Part shown: one piece after another, positions 10,007-19,084 of the stretch
Numbering within the stretch: the first letter of the stretch is position 1
How the letters are laid out: each line of letters begins with the position of its first letter
Source of the DNA: Herbaspirillum sp.
GTDB lineage: Bacteria > Pseudomonadota > Gammaproteobacteria > Burkholderiales > Burkholderiaceae_D
DNA length: 64,000 nt
Reading direction: 5' to 3'
Assembly: GCA_028292625.1 (NCBI GenBank)
Contig: JAQGLY010000056.1
Span: 104,772-168,771, forward strand
Position numbers and translations under genes: made by a program
Notes under the pieces: model-generated
Databases searched by the model: none
What the model was told of the DNA's origin: nothing
The model's input: only the letters and a program-made list of their open reading frames with translations

Positions 10007-10420
10007 ATGCTTATCGCTCCACGTCCGTCCGCGGTGTTGGCTGACCGAATCCGTAACTTCGTCACCGGTAGCGCCGGCGCGCCGTCGTCTTTGACGGCTG
10101 CGCTCGCCGGCCGCTATCCGGCCTCAGCAGAGAGCAGGCATGAACCGGTCAAACATGATGGCGCGCAGGGGTCTTGCGCTGGCAAGGTTGGTAATGATGG
10201 CGGCGGCAGTGGCGGCAGTGGCGGCAGGCGCTGCGGCGTTGGGACGGCCCGCTATGGCGCAAGAAAAGAATGCATCCCTGATGCAATACGACGGACCGGA
10301 CCGCGCCCAGAAAATTCTGGCGGCGGCCAAGGAGGAAGGCGCGGTCACGCTGTACACCAGCCTGGCGGCCGGCAATTTGCGCGCGCTGATCGATCCGTTC
10401 GAAAAGAAATACGGCATTAA
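10007..10420 (+). CDS. Possible upstream overlapping ORF
   Basis: A 137-codon frame starts at an ATG with a near-ideal ribosome site (GAGGAG, 8 bases upstream), better than the site of the binding-protein gene it overlaps out of frame. The first 44 residues lie ahead of that gene. The rest is Gly/Arg-rich and looks like an accidental reading. It could be a leader that couples translation to the binding protein, or the ribosome site could be a relic of a changed start. I doubt that the full product has a function. Confidence 0.25.
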   Translation: MLIAPRPSAVLADRIRNFVTGSAGAPSSLTAALAGRYPASAESRHEPVKHDGAQGSCAGKVGNDGGGSGGSGGRRCGVGTARYGARKECIPDAIRRTGPRPENSGGGQGGRRGHAVHQPGGRQFARADRSVRKEIRH

Positions 10421-11255
10421 GGTCACCGTCTGGCGCGCATCCACTGAAAAGGTATTGCAGCGCACGCTGAGCGAAGCCGCGGCGGGACGTTACGAAGTCG
10501 ATCTGATCCATTTCGGCGCGCCGCAGCTCGAAGCCCTGCATAGAGAAAAAATACTGCAGCCGGTCAAATCGCCGATATTCGGCGAACTGATGCCGGAAGC
10601 GTTGCCGGCGCATCGCGAATGGGCCGCCACCATCCTGCAGGTGTACGTTCAGGCCTATAACACCAAGCTGATCAAGAAAGAAGACCTGCCCAAGTCCTAT
10701 CGGGATCTGCTGGATCCGAAATGGAAGGGCAAGCTCGGCATGAATACCGACGCGTGGTCCTGGTATGCGACTCTGCTGCAGAGCCTGGGCGAAGAAAAGG
10801 GCGGCAAACTGTTTCGCGATATCGTCGCCACCAACGGCATCTCGATGCGGCAGGGCGACTCGCTGCTGACCAATCTGGTCACCGCCGGCGACGTCCCGCT
10901 GGTGCTGACGGTCTATCAGCACATGCCGCAGAAGGCCAAGAATGGCGGTGCGCCGATAGACTGGTTTGCGCTGACGCCGTCCATCGCCCGCGCCAACGGC
11001 ATCGGCATTGCGCGCCACGCGCCGCATCCGAACGCGGCGCTGCTGTTTTACGACTACATGTTGTCGGCGACCGGCGCGCAGCAGGTCTTTTCATCCATCG
11101 GCTATGTGCCGACCAATACCAAACTGCCGCCGGCGCTGCCCAATCTGCAGATCAAACTGGTGGATCCCGTCACCGTTCTGGACCAGGTCGACAGGTGGAA
11201 TAAATCCTTCGACGACACATTTATCAAGCACAGCAATAATTCGGCAATGAAATAA
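10140..11255 (+). CDS. Periplasmic iron/polyamine-type extracellular solute-binding protein (orphan)
   Basis: 371 aa. A long Ala-rich signal sequence ends near AMAQEKNASL. The mature part has the family 1 binding-protein pattern (AKEEGAVTLYTSLA, FEKKYGIKVTVWRAS, DLLDPKWKGKLGM, APHPNAALLFYDYML) seen in ferric-ion and phosphonate-type binding proteins. No permease or ATPase gene is nearby. It is closely similar in layout to the protein encoded at 19181-20224, so the two are paralogues. The ThDP enzyme follows after 8 bases, implying co-transcription; the ligand may be that enzyme's substrate. Confidence 0.85.
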   Translation: MNRSNMMARRGLALARLVMMAAAVAAVAAGAAALGRPAMAQEKNASLMQYDGPDRAQKILAAAKEEGAVTLYTSLAAGNLRALIDPFEKKYGIKVTVWRASTEKVLQRTLSEAAAGRYEVDLIHFGAPQLEALHREKILQPVKSPIFGELMPEALPAHREWAATILQVYVQAYNTKLIKKEDLPKSYRDLLDPKWKGKLGMNTDAWSWYATLLQSLGEEKGGKLFRDIVATNGISMRQGDSLLTNLVTAGDVPLVLTVYQHMPQKAKNGGAPIDWFALTPSIARANGIGIARHAPHPNAALLFYDYMLSATGAQQVFSSIGYVPTNTKLPPALPNLQIKLVDPVTVLDQVDRWNKSFDDTFIKHSNNSAMK

Positions 11256-11263
11256 GGACAGGC

Positions 11264-13033
11264 ATGACAAACAAAGCAAACAGACGATTGACTCCCCGCC
11301 GTTACGGTTCCGATTTCATCGTCGACCTGTTGCAGCGATACGATATCCCGTATGCCGCATTCAATCCGGGCGCGTCGTTCCGCGGCATCCACGATTCGCT
11401 GATCAATTATCTGGGCAACAAGTCGCCTGAATTTCTGGAGTGCATGCACGAGGAAATTTCGGTGGCGATCGCGCACGGCTATGCGCGCGCGACCGGCAAG
11501 CCGATGGCGGCGATCCTGCACAACGTGGTGGGTCTGCAGCATGCGACGATGGCGATCTACAACGCATGGTGCGACCGCATTCCGGTCGTTCTGCTGGGGG
11601 GCACCGGCCCGATGTCGTATACCAAGCGCCGTCCCGGCAGCGACTGGGTGCATACCGCGCTGGTGCAGGGCAATCTGGTGCGCGACTTTGTCAAATGGGA
11701 CGACCAGCCGGCCGATCTCGACAGCACGCCGGAATCGTTTGCGCGCGCCTACCAGACCGCGATGACCCATCCGCAGGGACCGGTCTACATCTGCTACGAC
11801 GCCGAAATCCAGGAAAAGGAATTCGACACATTCCCGGCGCTGCCCGATCCGGCCAAATTCCTGCCGCCCGCACCGCCGGCCGCATCGCCGGAAACCCTGC
11901 AGCGCATTGCCGAAAGCCTGCTCGACGCCGACAACCCGGTCATCGTCGCCGATCGGCTCGGCCGCTCTCCGATTGCGTACGACGCCCTGGTCAAGCTGGC
12001 GGACCTGCTGAACGTTCCGGTGCTGGACCAGGGCAATCGTCACAATTTCCCGACGCGGCATCCGATGGCGCTGGGCGAGATCGAGGAGGAAGTGCTGAGC
12101 GACGCCGATTTCGTGCTTGCGCTGGATACCATGGATCTGTACGCCGCGCTGCATACCGTGGATAGGCTGACGCGCGAGACGCAGCCCATGTATCGGCCCG
12201 GCACGCGCATTGCGCACGTCACGCTGGACGGCTACATGGTGCGCAGCTGGAGTCACGATTTCCGCCGATTGCAGGAGACCGACGATGCGGTCGCCGCGGA
12301 CACCGCCGGCTTTGTGCCGGCGCTGCTGCAATATTGCACCGAGCATGGCGAAAAACGTCCCGGCGCCGCGCAAAGAATCCGGCAGCGCGGGCAGAAATGG
12401 GAAGGGCGCTGGGATCGCCTGTACGCCGGCTGGCAGGCCAAGGCCGAAGCCGAACGCGAAAAATCGCCGATGGCGCTGTCCACGCTGGCCGCCATTGTCT
12501 GGGACGTGATCAAGGACGAACCGTGGCTGCTGGCGAACGGCACAGCGAACGGCTGGGTCAAGCGTTTGTGGGACATCCGCGGTCATGATCAATACATGGG
12601 CAAATACAGCGGCGGCGGACTCGGCTACGGCATCGGCGCGTCGCTCGGCGTCGCGCTGGCCTATCCGGACCGGCTGTGCATCGATCTGCAGGGCGACGGC
12701 GATTTCCTGTTTACGCCGACCGGCTTGTGGACCGCCGCGCATCACGACATTCCGTTGCTGACGATCCTGGTGAACAACCGCAGTTATTACAACTCGGAAG
12801 AACACAATGCAAAGATCGCCGCGCATCGCGGACGTCCGGTCGAAAACGCGCCGCAGGGCACGCGCATTGAAAATCCGGCGGTCGATTTCGCCACCATGGC
12901 GCGCTCGATGGGCGTGCACGGCGAAGGACCGATCATGCGCAGCGAAGATCTGGCGGCGGCGCTGCGCCGCGCGGTGGCCGTGGTGAAAAGCGGCAAGCCG
13001 GCATTCGTCGATGTGATTACGCAGAACCGGTAG
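11264..13033 (+). CDS. Thiamine-diphosphate-dependent enzyme (acetolactate synthase-like)
   Basis: 589 aa with the three-domain layout of the ThDP decarboxylase/synthase family. The N-terminal Pyr domain carries the conserved Glu (HEEISVAIAHGYARATGKP). A central domain follows, and the C-terminal PP domain has the ThDP/Mg motif GDGDFLF ending in NN about 28 residues later. Family members are acetolactate synthase, benzoylformate decarboxylase and similar 2-oxoacid lyases. No small regulatory subunit gene is nearby, which argues against biosynthetic AHAS. Good ribosome site (AAGGAC). The coupling with a binding protein points to catabolism of an imported oxoacid-like compound. Confidence 0.85.
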   Translation: MTNKANRRLTPRRYGSDFIVDLLQRYDIPYAAFNPGASFRGIHDSLINYLGNKSPEFLECMHEEISVAIAHGYARATGKPMAAILHNVVGLQHATMAIYNAWCDRIPVVLLGGTGPMSYTKRRPGSDWVHTALVQGNLVRDFVKWDDQPADLDSTPESFARAYQTAMTHPQGPVYICYDAEIQEKEFDTFPALPDPAKFLPPAPPAASPETLQRIAESLLDADNPVIVADRLGRSPIAYDALVKLADLLNVPVLDQGNRHNFPTRHPMALGEIEEEVLSDADFVLALDTMDLYAALHTVDRLTRETQPMYRPGTRIAHVTLDGYMVRSWSHDFRRLQETDDAVAADTAGFVPALLQYCTEHGEKRPGAAQRIRQRGQKWEGRWDRLYAGWQAKAEAEREKSPMALSTLAAIVWDVIKDEPWLLANGTANGWVKRLWDIRGHDQYMGKYSGGGLGYGIGASLGVALAYPDRLCIDLQGDGDFLFTPTGLWTAAHHDIPLLTILVNNRSYYNSEEHNAKIAAHRGRPVENAPQGTRIENPAVDFATMARSMGVHGEGPIMRSEDLAAALRRAVAVVKSGKPAFVDVITQNR

Positions 13034-13034
13034 T

Positions 13035-13062
13035 GCGGCGCCCGGAAGCGCGCCGTTATTTT
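13035..13062 (+). terminator. Possible terminator after the ThDP gene
   Basis: A GC-rich imperfect hairpin (GCGGCGC, loop CCGGAA, GCGCGCCG) is followed by TTATTTT, just after the ThDP stop and touching the stop of the convergent monooxygenase gene. Confidence 0.4.
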
Positions 13063-14429
13063 CAGGCGACGCGCTCCAGCGGAGTGGTCTGCCGGTATAT
13101 CCGATGCGCCGGCCGCGCCAGCCCCAGGTTTTCGCGCAAGGTCAGGCCTTCGTATTCGGTGCGGAACAAGCCGCGCCGGCGCAATTCCGGCAATACCAGC
13201 GCCACGAAATCGTCGAGTCCGCCCGGCAGCGTCGGCGGCATGATGTTGAAGCCGTCCGCGGCATCGTTCCTGAACCATTCTTCCAGGCGATCGACGATGC
13301 TTGCCGGCGTGCCGTGGATCGACCAGTGGCCGCGCGCCGTCGCCAGCCGCAGATACAGCTGTCGTATCGTCAGCTTTTCCTTGCGCGCCAGCGCCGTCAC
13401 TAGTTGAAAGCGGCTTTTGGCGCCGTTCGGCTCTTGCAGATTGTCCGGTAACGGGCCGTCCAGCGGGTACTGCGACAGATCGATGCCGCCCAGATGCTGC
13501 GACAGCAACGACAATCCGACGCTGGGGTGGATCAGGGATTGCAGCTCTTCGAATTTTTCCAGCGCCTCCGCTTCGCTGCGGCCGACCACTGGGGAAACGC
13601 CGGGCATGACCTTCAACTGATCGGGATCGCGTCCGTACTTCGCCAGCCGCGATTTCAGGTTTTTATAGAAATGCTGCGCATCGGCCAGCGATTGCTGCGC
13701 GGTAAAAATCACTTCGGCCGTGCGCGCCGCCAGCTCCTGTCCGGTTTCGGATGAACCGGCTTGCACGATCACCGGATGGCCCTGCACCGGCCGCGCCACG
13801 TTGAGCGGGCCGCTGACCGAAAAATGCTTGCCGCGATGATTCAGCGCATGCAGCTTGGCCGGGTCGAAATGCGAGCCTTCGTTTTTATCGAACAGGAAGG
13901 CGTCGTCTTCCCAGCTGTCCCACAGGCCCCTGACCACATCGACGAACTCCTCGGCGCGATCGTAGCGGGCGGCGTGTTCCGGATGCCGCTCCAGATTGAA
14001 ATTGTGCGCCTCCGATTCCGACCATGAAGTCACCACGTTCCACCCGGCCCGGCCGGCGCTCAGATGATCCAGCGAAGCGAACTTGCGGGCCACATGATAA
14101 GGCTCGTTATAGGTGGTCGACACCGTCGCCACCAGACCGATGCGCTCGGTGACCGCCGACAGGGACGACAGCAGGGTAAGCGGTTCGAACGAGGCCCCGC
14201 GCGCGGTGCGATGCAGCGTATCGGCATCGTGCGAACGGATCGCCACGCCGTCGGCCAGGAACAGCATATCGAATTTCGCCTGTTCCGCGGTCTGCGCGAT
14301 GCGCCGGTAGTGCGCGATGTTGGCGCCGGCATCGGGCTGCGCCTGCGGATGCCGCCAGCCGGCGATATGGTGGCCGGTGGCCTGCAGGAACGCCCCCAGC
14401 TTCAACTGCCTTTTATCGCCGCCGCTCAT
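13062..14429 (-). CDS. Flavin-dependent monooxygenase, NtaA/SnaA/DszA (LLM) family
   Basis: 455 aa, the usual size for the NtaA/SnaA/DszA group of luciferase-like monooxygenases, which use reduced FMN from a separate reductase. Visible features: the N-terminal HIAGWRHPQAQPDAG, TLLSSLSAVTERIGLVATVSTTYNEPYHVARKFASLDHLS as the barrel core, and the family-typical WNVVTSWSE block. It overlaps the TauD-like gene by four bases (ATGA) and is the last gene of a six-gene minus-strand operon with an Ssu-type importer. A role in C-S bond cleavage of organosulfur compounds is inferred from this context. No flavin reductase gene is present. Confidence 0.85.
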   Translation of the reverse strand: MSGGDKRQLKLGAFLQATGHHIAGWRHPQAQPDAGANIAHYRRIAQTAEQAKFDMLFLADGVAIRSHDADTLHRTARGASFEPLTLLSSLSAVTERIGLVATVSTTYNEPYHVARKFASLDHLSAGRAGWNVVTSWSESEAHNFNLERHPEHAARYDRAEEFVDVVRGLWDSWEDDAFLFDKNEGSHFDPAKLHALNHRGKHFSVSGPLNVARPVQGHPVIVQAGSSETGQELAARTAEVIFTAQQSLADAQHFYKNLKSRLAKYGRDPDQLKVMPGVSPVVGRSEAEALEKFEELQSLIHPSVGLSLLSQHLGGIDLSQYPLDGPLPDNLQEPNGAKSRFQLVTALARKEKLTIRQLYLRLATARGHWSIHGTPASIVDRLEEWFRNDAADGFNIMPPTLPGGLDDFVALVLPELRRRGLFRTEYEGLTLRENLGLARPAHRIYRQTTPLERVA

Positions 14430-15361
14430 GATGCCTCCGCGATAGCCGGCGCCGAGGCGACCGCGGTGGCGGTTTCATGTTCGCGGCTGCGCTTGTCGCG
14501 CGATAGGCTGCGGCGACCGTCCACCCCGACCGGCACATCGCCCGCGATCGTGACCCTCCGCACTACGCGATGCTGGTCGCCATAATCGTTGATGGCGTAG
14601 TGCTGGGTGGCCCGGTTGTCCCAGATCGCGACATCGCCTGCGCTCCAGCGCCAGCGCACGGTGTTTTCCAGACGGGTGACGTAGTTGCTCAGCAAGGCCA
14701 GCAAATGCTCTGAGTCCGCTGCGCCGCAGCCGAGTAGCTTCTTGACGAAATGACCCAGCACCAGAGTGCGTTCGCCGGTTTCGGGATGCACGCGCACCAC
14801 CGGATGTTCGGTTTCGTACACGGTAGAGGTGAAGACTTCGCGATAACGCTTCAGACCGGCATCGGTGGCGTTGAAACGAGCCGCATAGTCGTAGTCGTTG
14901 GTGTGCAGCGCCCACAGCCCGTCCGCCAGTTGCTGCAAGGCCGGCGGCAAATCCAGATAGGCATGCGCGGTATTGCCCCAGACCGTGTCGCCGCCGGCTT
15001 GCGGCAGCGTGACCGCGCGCAGGATGGAGACTTGCGGATAGGCCAGTTCGAAGGTGACGTCGGTATGCCAGGAGTTGGCGCGGCCGCCCCTGGTCGAATC
15101 GAGTTCCAGCATATAGCCGGTGCCGTCATGCGCCGGCACCGTGGGATGCGCGATCGGCCGTCCCCACAGATGCGCAAAGGCCTCCTGTCCGGCATCGTCC
15201 AGATGATGCTGGCCCCGGAAGAACAGCACCTTGTGTTTCAGCAGACTTTTTTTGATGGCGCCGAAGGTGGCCGGATCCAGCGTGCTGGACAATTGAATAC
15301 CACGGATTTCGGCGCCGATGCGGCCGGCGACCTGATGCAAATCGAGCGATGATTCGGACAT
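14426..15361 (-). CDS. TauD/AtsK-family 2-oxoglutarate-dependent dioxygenase
   Basis: 311 aa from the ATG at 15361, preceded by CAGGAGA; the longer in-frame start has no such site. Fe(II) ligands are visible as HTD in NSWHTDVTFE and the distal His in RATQHYAIND, followed by the 2-oxoglutarate-binding Arg region (HRVVRRVTI). Known relatives release sulfite from taurine (TauD) or sulfate from alkyl sulfate esters (AtsK). The C-terminus is extended by about 30 residues rich in Ser, Arg and Ala. It sits 58 bases after the importer ATPase gene, supporting a sulfonate or sulfate-ester substrate. Confidence 0.87.
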   Translation of the reverse strand: MSESSLDLHQVAGRIGAEIRGIQLSSTLDPATFGAIKKSLLKHKVLFFRGQHHLDDAGQEAFAHLWGRPIAHPTVPAHDGTGYMLELDSTRGGRANSWHTDVTFELAYPQVSILRAVTLPQAGGDTVWGNTAHAYLDLPPALQQLADGLWALHTNDYDYAARFNATDAGLKRYREVFTSTVYETEHPVVRVHPETGERTLVLGHFVKKLLGCGAADSEHLLALLSNYVTRLENTVRWRWSAGDVAIWDNRATQHYAINDYGDQHRVVRRVTIAGDVPVGVDGRRSLSRDKRSREHETATAVASAPAIAEAS

Positions 15362-15419
15362 CTGTATCTCCTGGAAGTATGTGAAACAGCGGTATAAAAC
15401 GACGGCCTGGACGGCCGCC

Positions 15420-16271
15420 TCAAATCGCGAATTGCCAGCCCGCCACCGACACCGGCTGCGGCGCCCCATGTGTTGCATAGGCCGGATGCAGCAAAGGCGG
15501 CTCGGCCAGGCTGGCGCTGTCGGCGGAGAACTCCCGCATCACCGTCTGCTTGACGCGCGCGAAATCGAGCGCCGTGCGTTCGCGCGGATAAGCCAGATCG
15601 ACCGGAACGATGCGGCGTATGCGGCCCGGACGCGGCTCCATCACCACCACCTTGCCGCCGAGGTAGATCGCTTCCTCGACGTCGTGGGTGACCAGGATCA
15701 TCGTGATGCCCTCGGCCTGCCAGATGCGGTGCAGCTCCTGTTGCAGATATGCGCGGGTCAGCGCATCGAGCGCGCCGAACGGTTCGTCCAGCAGCAGGAT
15801 TTCAGGTTTGCTGACCAGCGCGCGGGCGATCGCGACGCGTTGCGCCATGCCGCCGGACAATTGATGCGGATAGGAATGTTCAAAACCTTCCAGGCCGACC
15901 AATGCAATATGTTCGCTCACCGCCTGCCGTTTTTGCCCCGGCGTGAGGTCGGCGTTGAGCAAGCCCATGTGGATATTGGCCGCCGCCGTCAGCCACGGAA
16001 ACAAGCGGTGCTCCTGGAACACGATGCCGCGTTTGAGACTGGTGCCGGCGATGCGCGCGCCGTCCAGCAGCACCTGTCCCTGGTAATTTTCTTCGAGACC
16101 CACGATCAGGCGCAGCAGCGTCGATTTGCCGCAGCCGCTGGAACCGACGATGCTGACGAATTCGCCCGGGGCGATGGTCAGTGTCACATCGTCGAGGACC
16201 GGCAGGGCGCCATCCTTGACGGGATAGGTCTTGCTCAGATGCCGGATATCCAGCGTGCCTGCCGATGCCAT
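15420..16271 (-). CDS. ABC importer ATPase, SsuB/TauB type
   Basis: 283 aa. Walker A GSSGCGKST, Q-loop in GIVFQEHRLFPWL, signature LSGGMAQRVAIARAL, Walker B LLLDEPFGALD and H-loop VTHDVEEA, all intact and typical of nitrate/sulfonate/taurine importers. A C-terminal tail of roughly 40 residues follows the ATPase core. AGGAG lies before the start. It serves the two permeases encoded directly upstream (12-base gap). Confidence 0.9.
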   Translation of the reverse strand: MASAGTLDIRHLSKTYPVKDGALPVLDDVTLTIAPGEFVSIVGSSGCGKSTLLRLIVGLEENYQGQVLLDGARIAGTSLKRGIVFQEHRLFPWLTAAANIHMGLLNADLTPGQKRQAVSEHIALVGLEGFEHSYPHQLSGGMAQRVAIARALVSKPEILLLDEPFGALDALTRAYLQQELHRIWQAEGITMILVTHDVEEAIYLGGKVVVMEPRPGRIRRIVPVDLAYPRERTALDFARVKQTVMREFSADSASLAEPPLLHPAYATHGAPQPVSVAGWQFAI

Positions 16272-16283
16272 GAAGTTCTCCTG

Positions 16284-17078
16284 TTAATCCCGAAACTGTG
16301 CGATGGAACGTCCGCGCCATGCGAGCAGGCGTTGTTCGAGGCGTGCGGCGATCCAGTTCAATGAAAAACCGACCAGGCCGACCACGATCATCCCGAATAT
16401 CACCAGATCCATCAGAAACAATTCCCGTCCGTCGATCATCGTATTGCCGATGCCCTTGCCGGACACCAGCAGATATTCGGCCCCGAGCGTGGCGAGCCAC
16501 GCATAAATGAGGGCCAGATGGAAGCCGGCGAGAATCGACGGCGCCGCGGCCGGCAGCACCAGCCGCCACAGCCATTGCCGGCGATTCAGTTTCAATACCC
16601 GGCCGACATCGATCAGATCGCGCGGCACGCTGCGGATGCCTTCGAAGGTGTTGAGCACCATCGGAAAGAACGCCGCCAGCGACAGGAAAGCCACCTTGGC
16701 CGAGTCGCCCAGGCCGAACCAGACCGACAGCAATGGAATCCATGCAAACAAGGAAATCTGCTTCAATGTATGGAAGGTCGGACCGACCATCCGTTCGAAT
16801 AGGCGAGACAGGCCCAGCGCCGCGCCGAAGGCCAAGCCCGTGGCGCAACCGATCGCCAGCCCGATCAGGTCGCGTTGCAGACTGGCCTGCAGCGCGATCC
16901 ATAATTCGCCGCTGACCGTCTGTTTGACCGCGGTGTCCCATACCTTGCCGATCGGCACCAGCAGCGGCGACGTCGACCAGCCGAAATGGGACGCCAGCCA
17001 CCACAGCAGCAACAGCGCCGCCGGCAGCACCCAGCCGCGCAGCGCCTTGGGCACAATATGCCGGTTTGCGGAAGTCAT
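16284..17078 (-). CDS. ABC importer permease, SsuC/TauC type (second)
   Basis: 264 aa with about six membrane helices and the BPD_transp_1 coupling loop (GIRSVPRDLIDVGRVLKLNR). The start is one base after the stop of the preceding permease gene. It is a relative, not a copy, of that permease: the two share the coupling-loop pattern but differ widely elsewhere. Ssu and Tau systems normally use one permease gene as a homodimer, so a heterodimeric channel is implied. Confidence 0.87.
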   Translation of the reverse strand: MTSANRHIVPKALRGWVLPAALLLLWWLASHFGWSTSPLLVPIGKVWDTAVKQTVSGELWIALQASLQRDLIGLAIGCATGLAFGAALGLSRLFERMVGPTFHTLKQISLFAWIPLLSVWFGLGDSAKVAFLSLAAFFPMVLNTFEGIRSVPRDLIDVGRVLKLNRRQWLWRLVLPAAAPSILAGFHLALIYAWLATLGAEYLLVSGKGIGNTMIDGRELFLMDLVIFGMIVVGLVGFSLNWIAARLEQRLLAWRGRSIAQFRD

Positions 17079-17079
17079 G

Positions 17080-17925
17080 TCAGAACCCCTTGGGACGCGA
17101 ACGCAGCAAGGCCGTTTCGATCAGGGCCAGCCCCTTGTCGAGCACGAAGCCGGTGGCCCCCACCACCGCCACCGCCGCCATCACCACATCGAGCTGGAAC
17201 AACTGGCGGCCGAACACGATCATGTAGCCCAGGCCTTCCGATGACGCCAGCAGTTCCACCACCACCAAGGCCAGCCAGGCATGGGTGAAGCCATAGCGGA
17301 CACCGTTCCAGATCGGCCGCAGCGCGGCCGGAAACAAGACCTTGGTCAGCAATTGCCAGCGGGTGAACTTGAGTACCTTCGCCACCTCGACGTAGCGCGC
17401 CGGCACGTTCTCCAGACCCTTGTAGGTATTGAGCGCGATCGGCACCAGCGCAGCCTTGGAAATCAGGATGATCTTGAGCGCCTCATCGATGCCGACCAGC
17501 AGCATCAGCAATGGCAGCCAGCCCAGCACCGGCACCTGGCTGACGGCCTTGAACAGCGGGTAGACGTAATCCCGGAACAGGGGCGACAGGCCCATCGCGA
17601 CGCCGAGCAGCAGGCCGCCGATCAGGCCCACACCGAAACCGGCCAGCACGCGCAGCAGACTGATTTTCAGGTTGTCGAACATCTCGCCCGATTGCACCAG
17701 ATCGACAAAGGTCAGCGCCACCGCCGCAGGCGAGGGCAGCACCTGCGGCGCCACCCATCCCAGGCGCGCCGCGACGTACCACAGCAGCAATAGACACAGC
17801 GGAAACGGCAATGCCAGCCAGCGCGGCGAAAGGCGCAAGCGCTTGCGTTCGATCCGCGGCGCCGAAGGGCGCGCGGTCTGCGCCGCCGGGCCGGGCGAAG
17901 CCAGCGAGGAAGTGGTCGAATTCAT
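17080..17925 (-). CDS. ABC importer permease, SsuC/TauC type (first)
   Basis: 281 aa. A basic cytoplasmic N-terminus (RIERKRLRLSPRW) is followed by about six helices and the coupling loop GLENVPARYVEVAKVLKFTR. It lies between the binding-protein gene (3-base gap upstream) and the second permease gene. It belongs to the nitrate/sulfonate/taurine permease family. Confidence 0.87.
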   Translation of the reverse strand: MNSTTSSLASPGPAAQTARPSAPRIERKRLRLSPRWLALPFPLCLLLLWYVAARLGWVAPQVLPSPAAVALTFVDLVQSGEMFDNLKISLLRVLAGFGVGLIGGLLLGVAMGLSPLFRDYVYPLFKAVSQVPVLGWLPLLMLLVGIDEALKIILISKAALVPIALNTYKGLENVPARYVEVAKVLKFTRWQLLTKVLFPAALRPIWNGVRYGFTHAWLALVVVELLASSEGLGYMIVFGRQLFQLDVVMAAVAVVGATGFVLDKGLALIETALLRSRPKGF

Positions 17926-17928
17926 GGG

Positions 17929-19017
17929 CTAGGCGCCGAGTATCTTGCCATTCGGCTGGTACACCGGCCAGTAGTTTTCCAGCTTCAAATCCTTCAACGC
18001 AGCCTTCAGGTAACGCTGGTCGATCCACTGGTCCACATCGAACTTGCCACGGCTGAGCTTGAGACGATAAGCCTGCTCGACCGCGTCCTTGTAGCGCGCC
18101 ACCAGGAACGGATCGAAATTCGGATTGTTGCGCACGCGCAGCGGCTCACCTTCGTAATCTTCCTTCCAGTGTTCATACGGCGTCCCGGCGCGGGCCCATA
18201 AGCGCATTAGCGCTTCGCGGTTCTGTTCGTCGGAAGACCATTGCGCGGCCTTGACGAACGCTTTGACGACGCGCGCGGTGATATCCGGGTAATTGTTGGC
18301 GAATTCCTCGGTCGCCAATACATGCGCCTGCGTGGTGAAAATGGGCGAACCGCCCTTGCTGCTGAAGGCGATGCGCGCGGCATTGTTGTCGCGCAGGCGC
18401 AGCAGATTGATATTGCCGAATGCGGCGTCGATGTCCTTGGTAGTGAGCGCCGCCAGCGTGGTGGCCTGGTCCAGATTGATGGACCGCAAGTCGCGTTCCC
18501 GCAGCCCATTTTTTTCCAGGACGAGATTGATCGGCAATTGCGCGTTGGTGCCCTTGAACATGGCCACACGCTTGCCGCGCAAATCATTGACCGACCGGAT
18601 GGGGGAATCCGGCGGCACCGCCAGATAGATATTCGCGCGCACGCCGCTGGCCATCACCAGTTTGGTCTTCAGACCGGCGGCCCTGGCCACGATGGCGGGC
18701 AGATCGCCCTGGTAGGCGAAGTCGAGTTGACGGCTGGCAAGCGCTTCGTTGACCGCGGGACCCGCGCCTTTGAAAAAATACCATTCAACCTTGATGCCGT
18801 CGGCCTTGAATTCCTCTTCCACCCAGCCCTTGCCATTTGCCGCGGCGGCCGAACTGCCTGAAAAGCCGGGCGGATTGCCGATGCCCGCCTGCGCCACGCC
18901 GATGCGGATGACCTGCGGCCTGCCGGCGGCGCGCACGCTTAAACCCAGCAGCGAAGCGCCGGCGCCGATACCGGCTGCGGCGGCATGTTTCAACAGCGTC
19001 CTGCGATCCAGCGTCAT
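17929..19017 (-). CDS. ABC importer substrate-binding protein, SsuA/TauA type
   Basis: 362 aa from the ATG at 19017 (AGGGAA upstream), preferred over a longer frame. The N-terminus DRRTLLKHAAAAGIGAG resembles a Tat signal with paired Arg. The mature protein has the SsuA pattern: RIGVAQAG, the ARAAGLKTKLVMASGVRANIYLAV strand, and a second lobe beginning DLRGKRVAMFKGTN. First gene of the six-gene operon (binding protein, two permeases, ATPase, TauD-like, monooxygenase). A repeat-rich region lies upstream. Confidence 0.87.
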   Translation of the reverse strand: MTLDRRTLLKHAAAAGIGAGASLLGLSVRAAGRPQVIRIGVAQAGIGNPPGFSGSSAAAANGKGWVEEEFKADGIKVEWYFFKGAGPAVNEALASRQLDFAYQGDLPAIVARAAGLKTKLVMASGVRANIYLAVPPDSPIRSVNDLRGKRVAMFKGTNAQLPINLVLEKNGLRERDLRSINLDQATTLAALTTKDIDAAFGNINLLRLRDNNAARIAFSSKGGSPIFTTQAHVLATEEFANNYPDITARVVKAFVKAAQWSSDEQNREALMRLWARAGTPYEHWKEDYEGEPLRVRNNPNFDPFLVARYKDAVEQAYRLKLSRGKFDVDQWIDQRYLKAALKDLKLENYWPVYQPNGKILGA

Positions 19018-19084
19018 GGCGATTCCCTGTTCCCATACAAGATGAATCGAGTATAGGGAGCCGATATGACGCGGCAAACGAATC

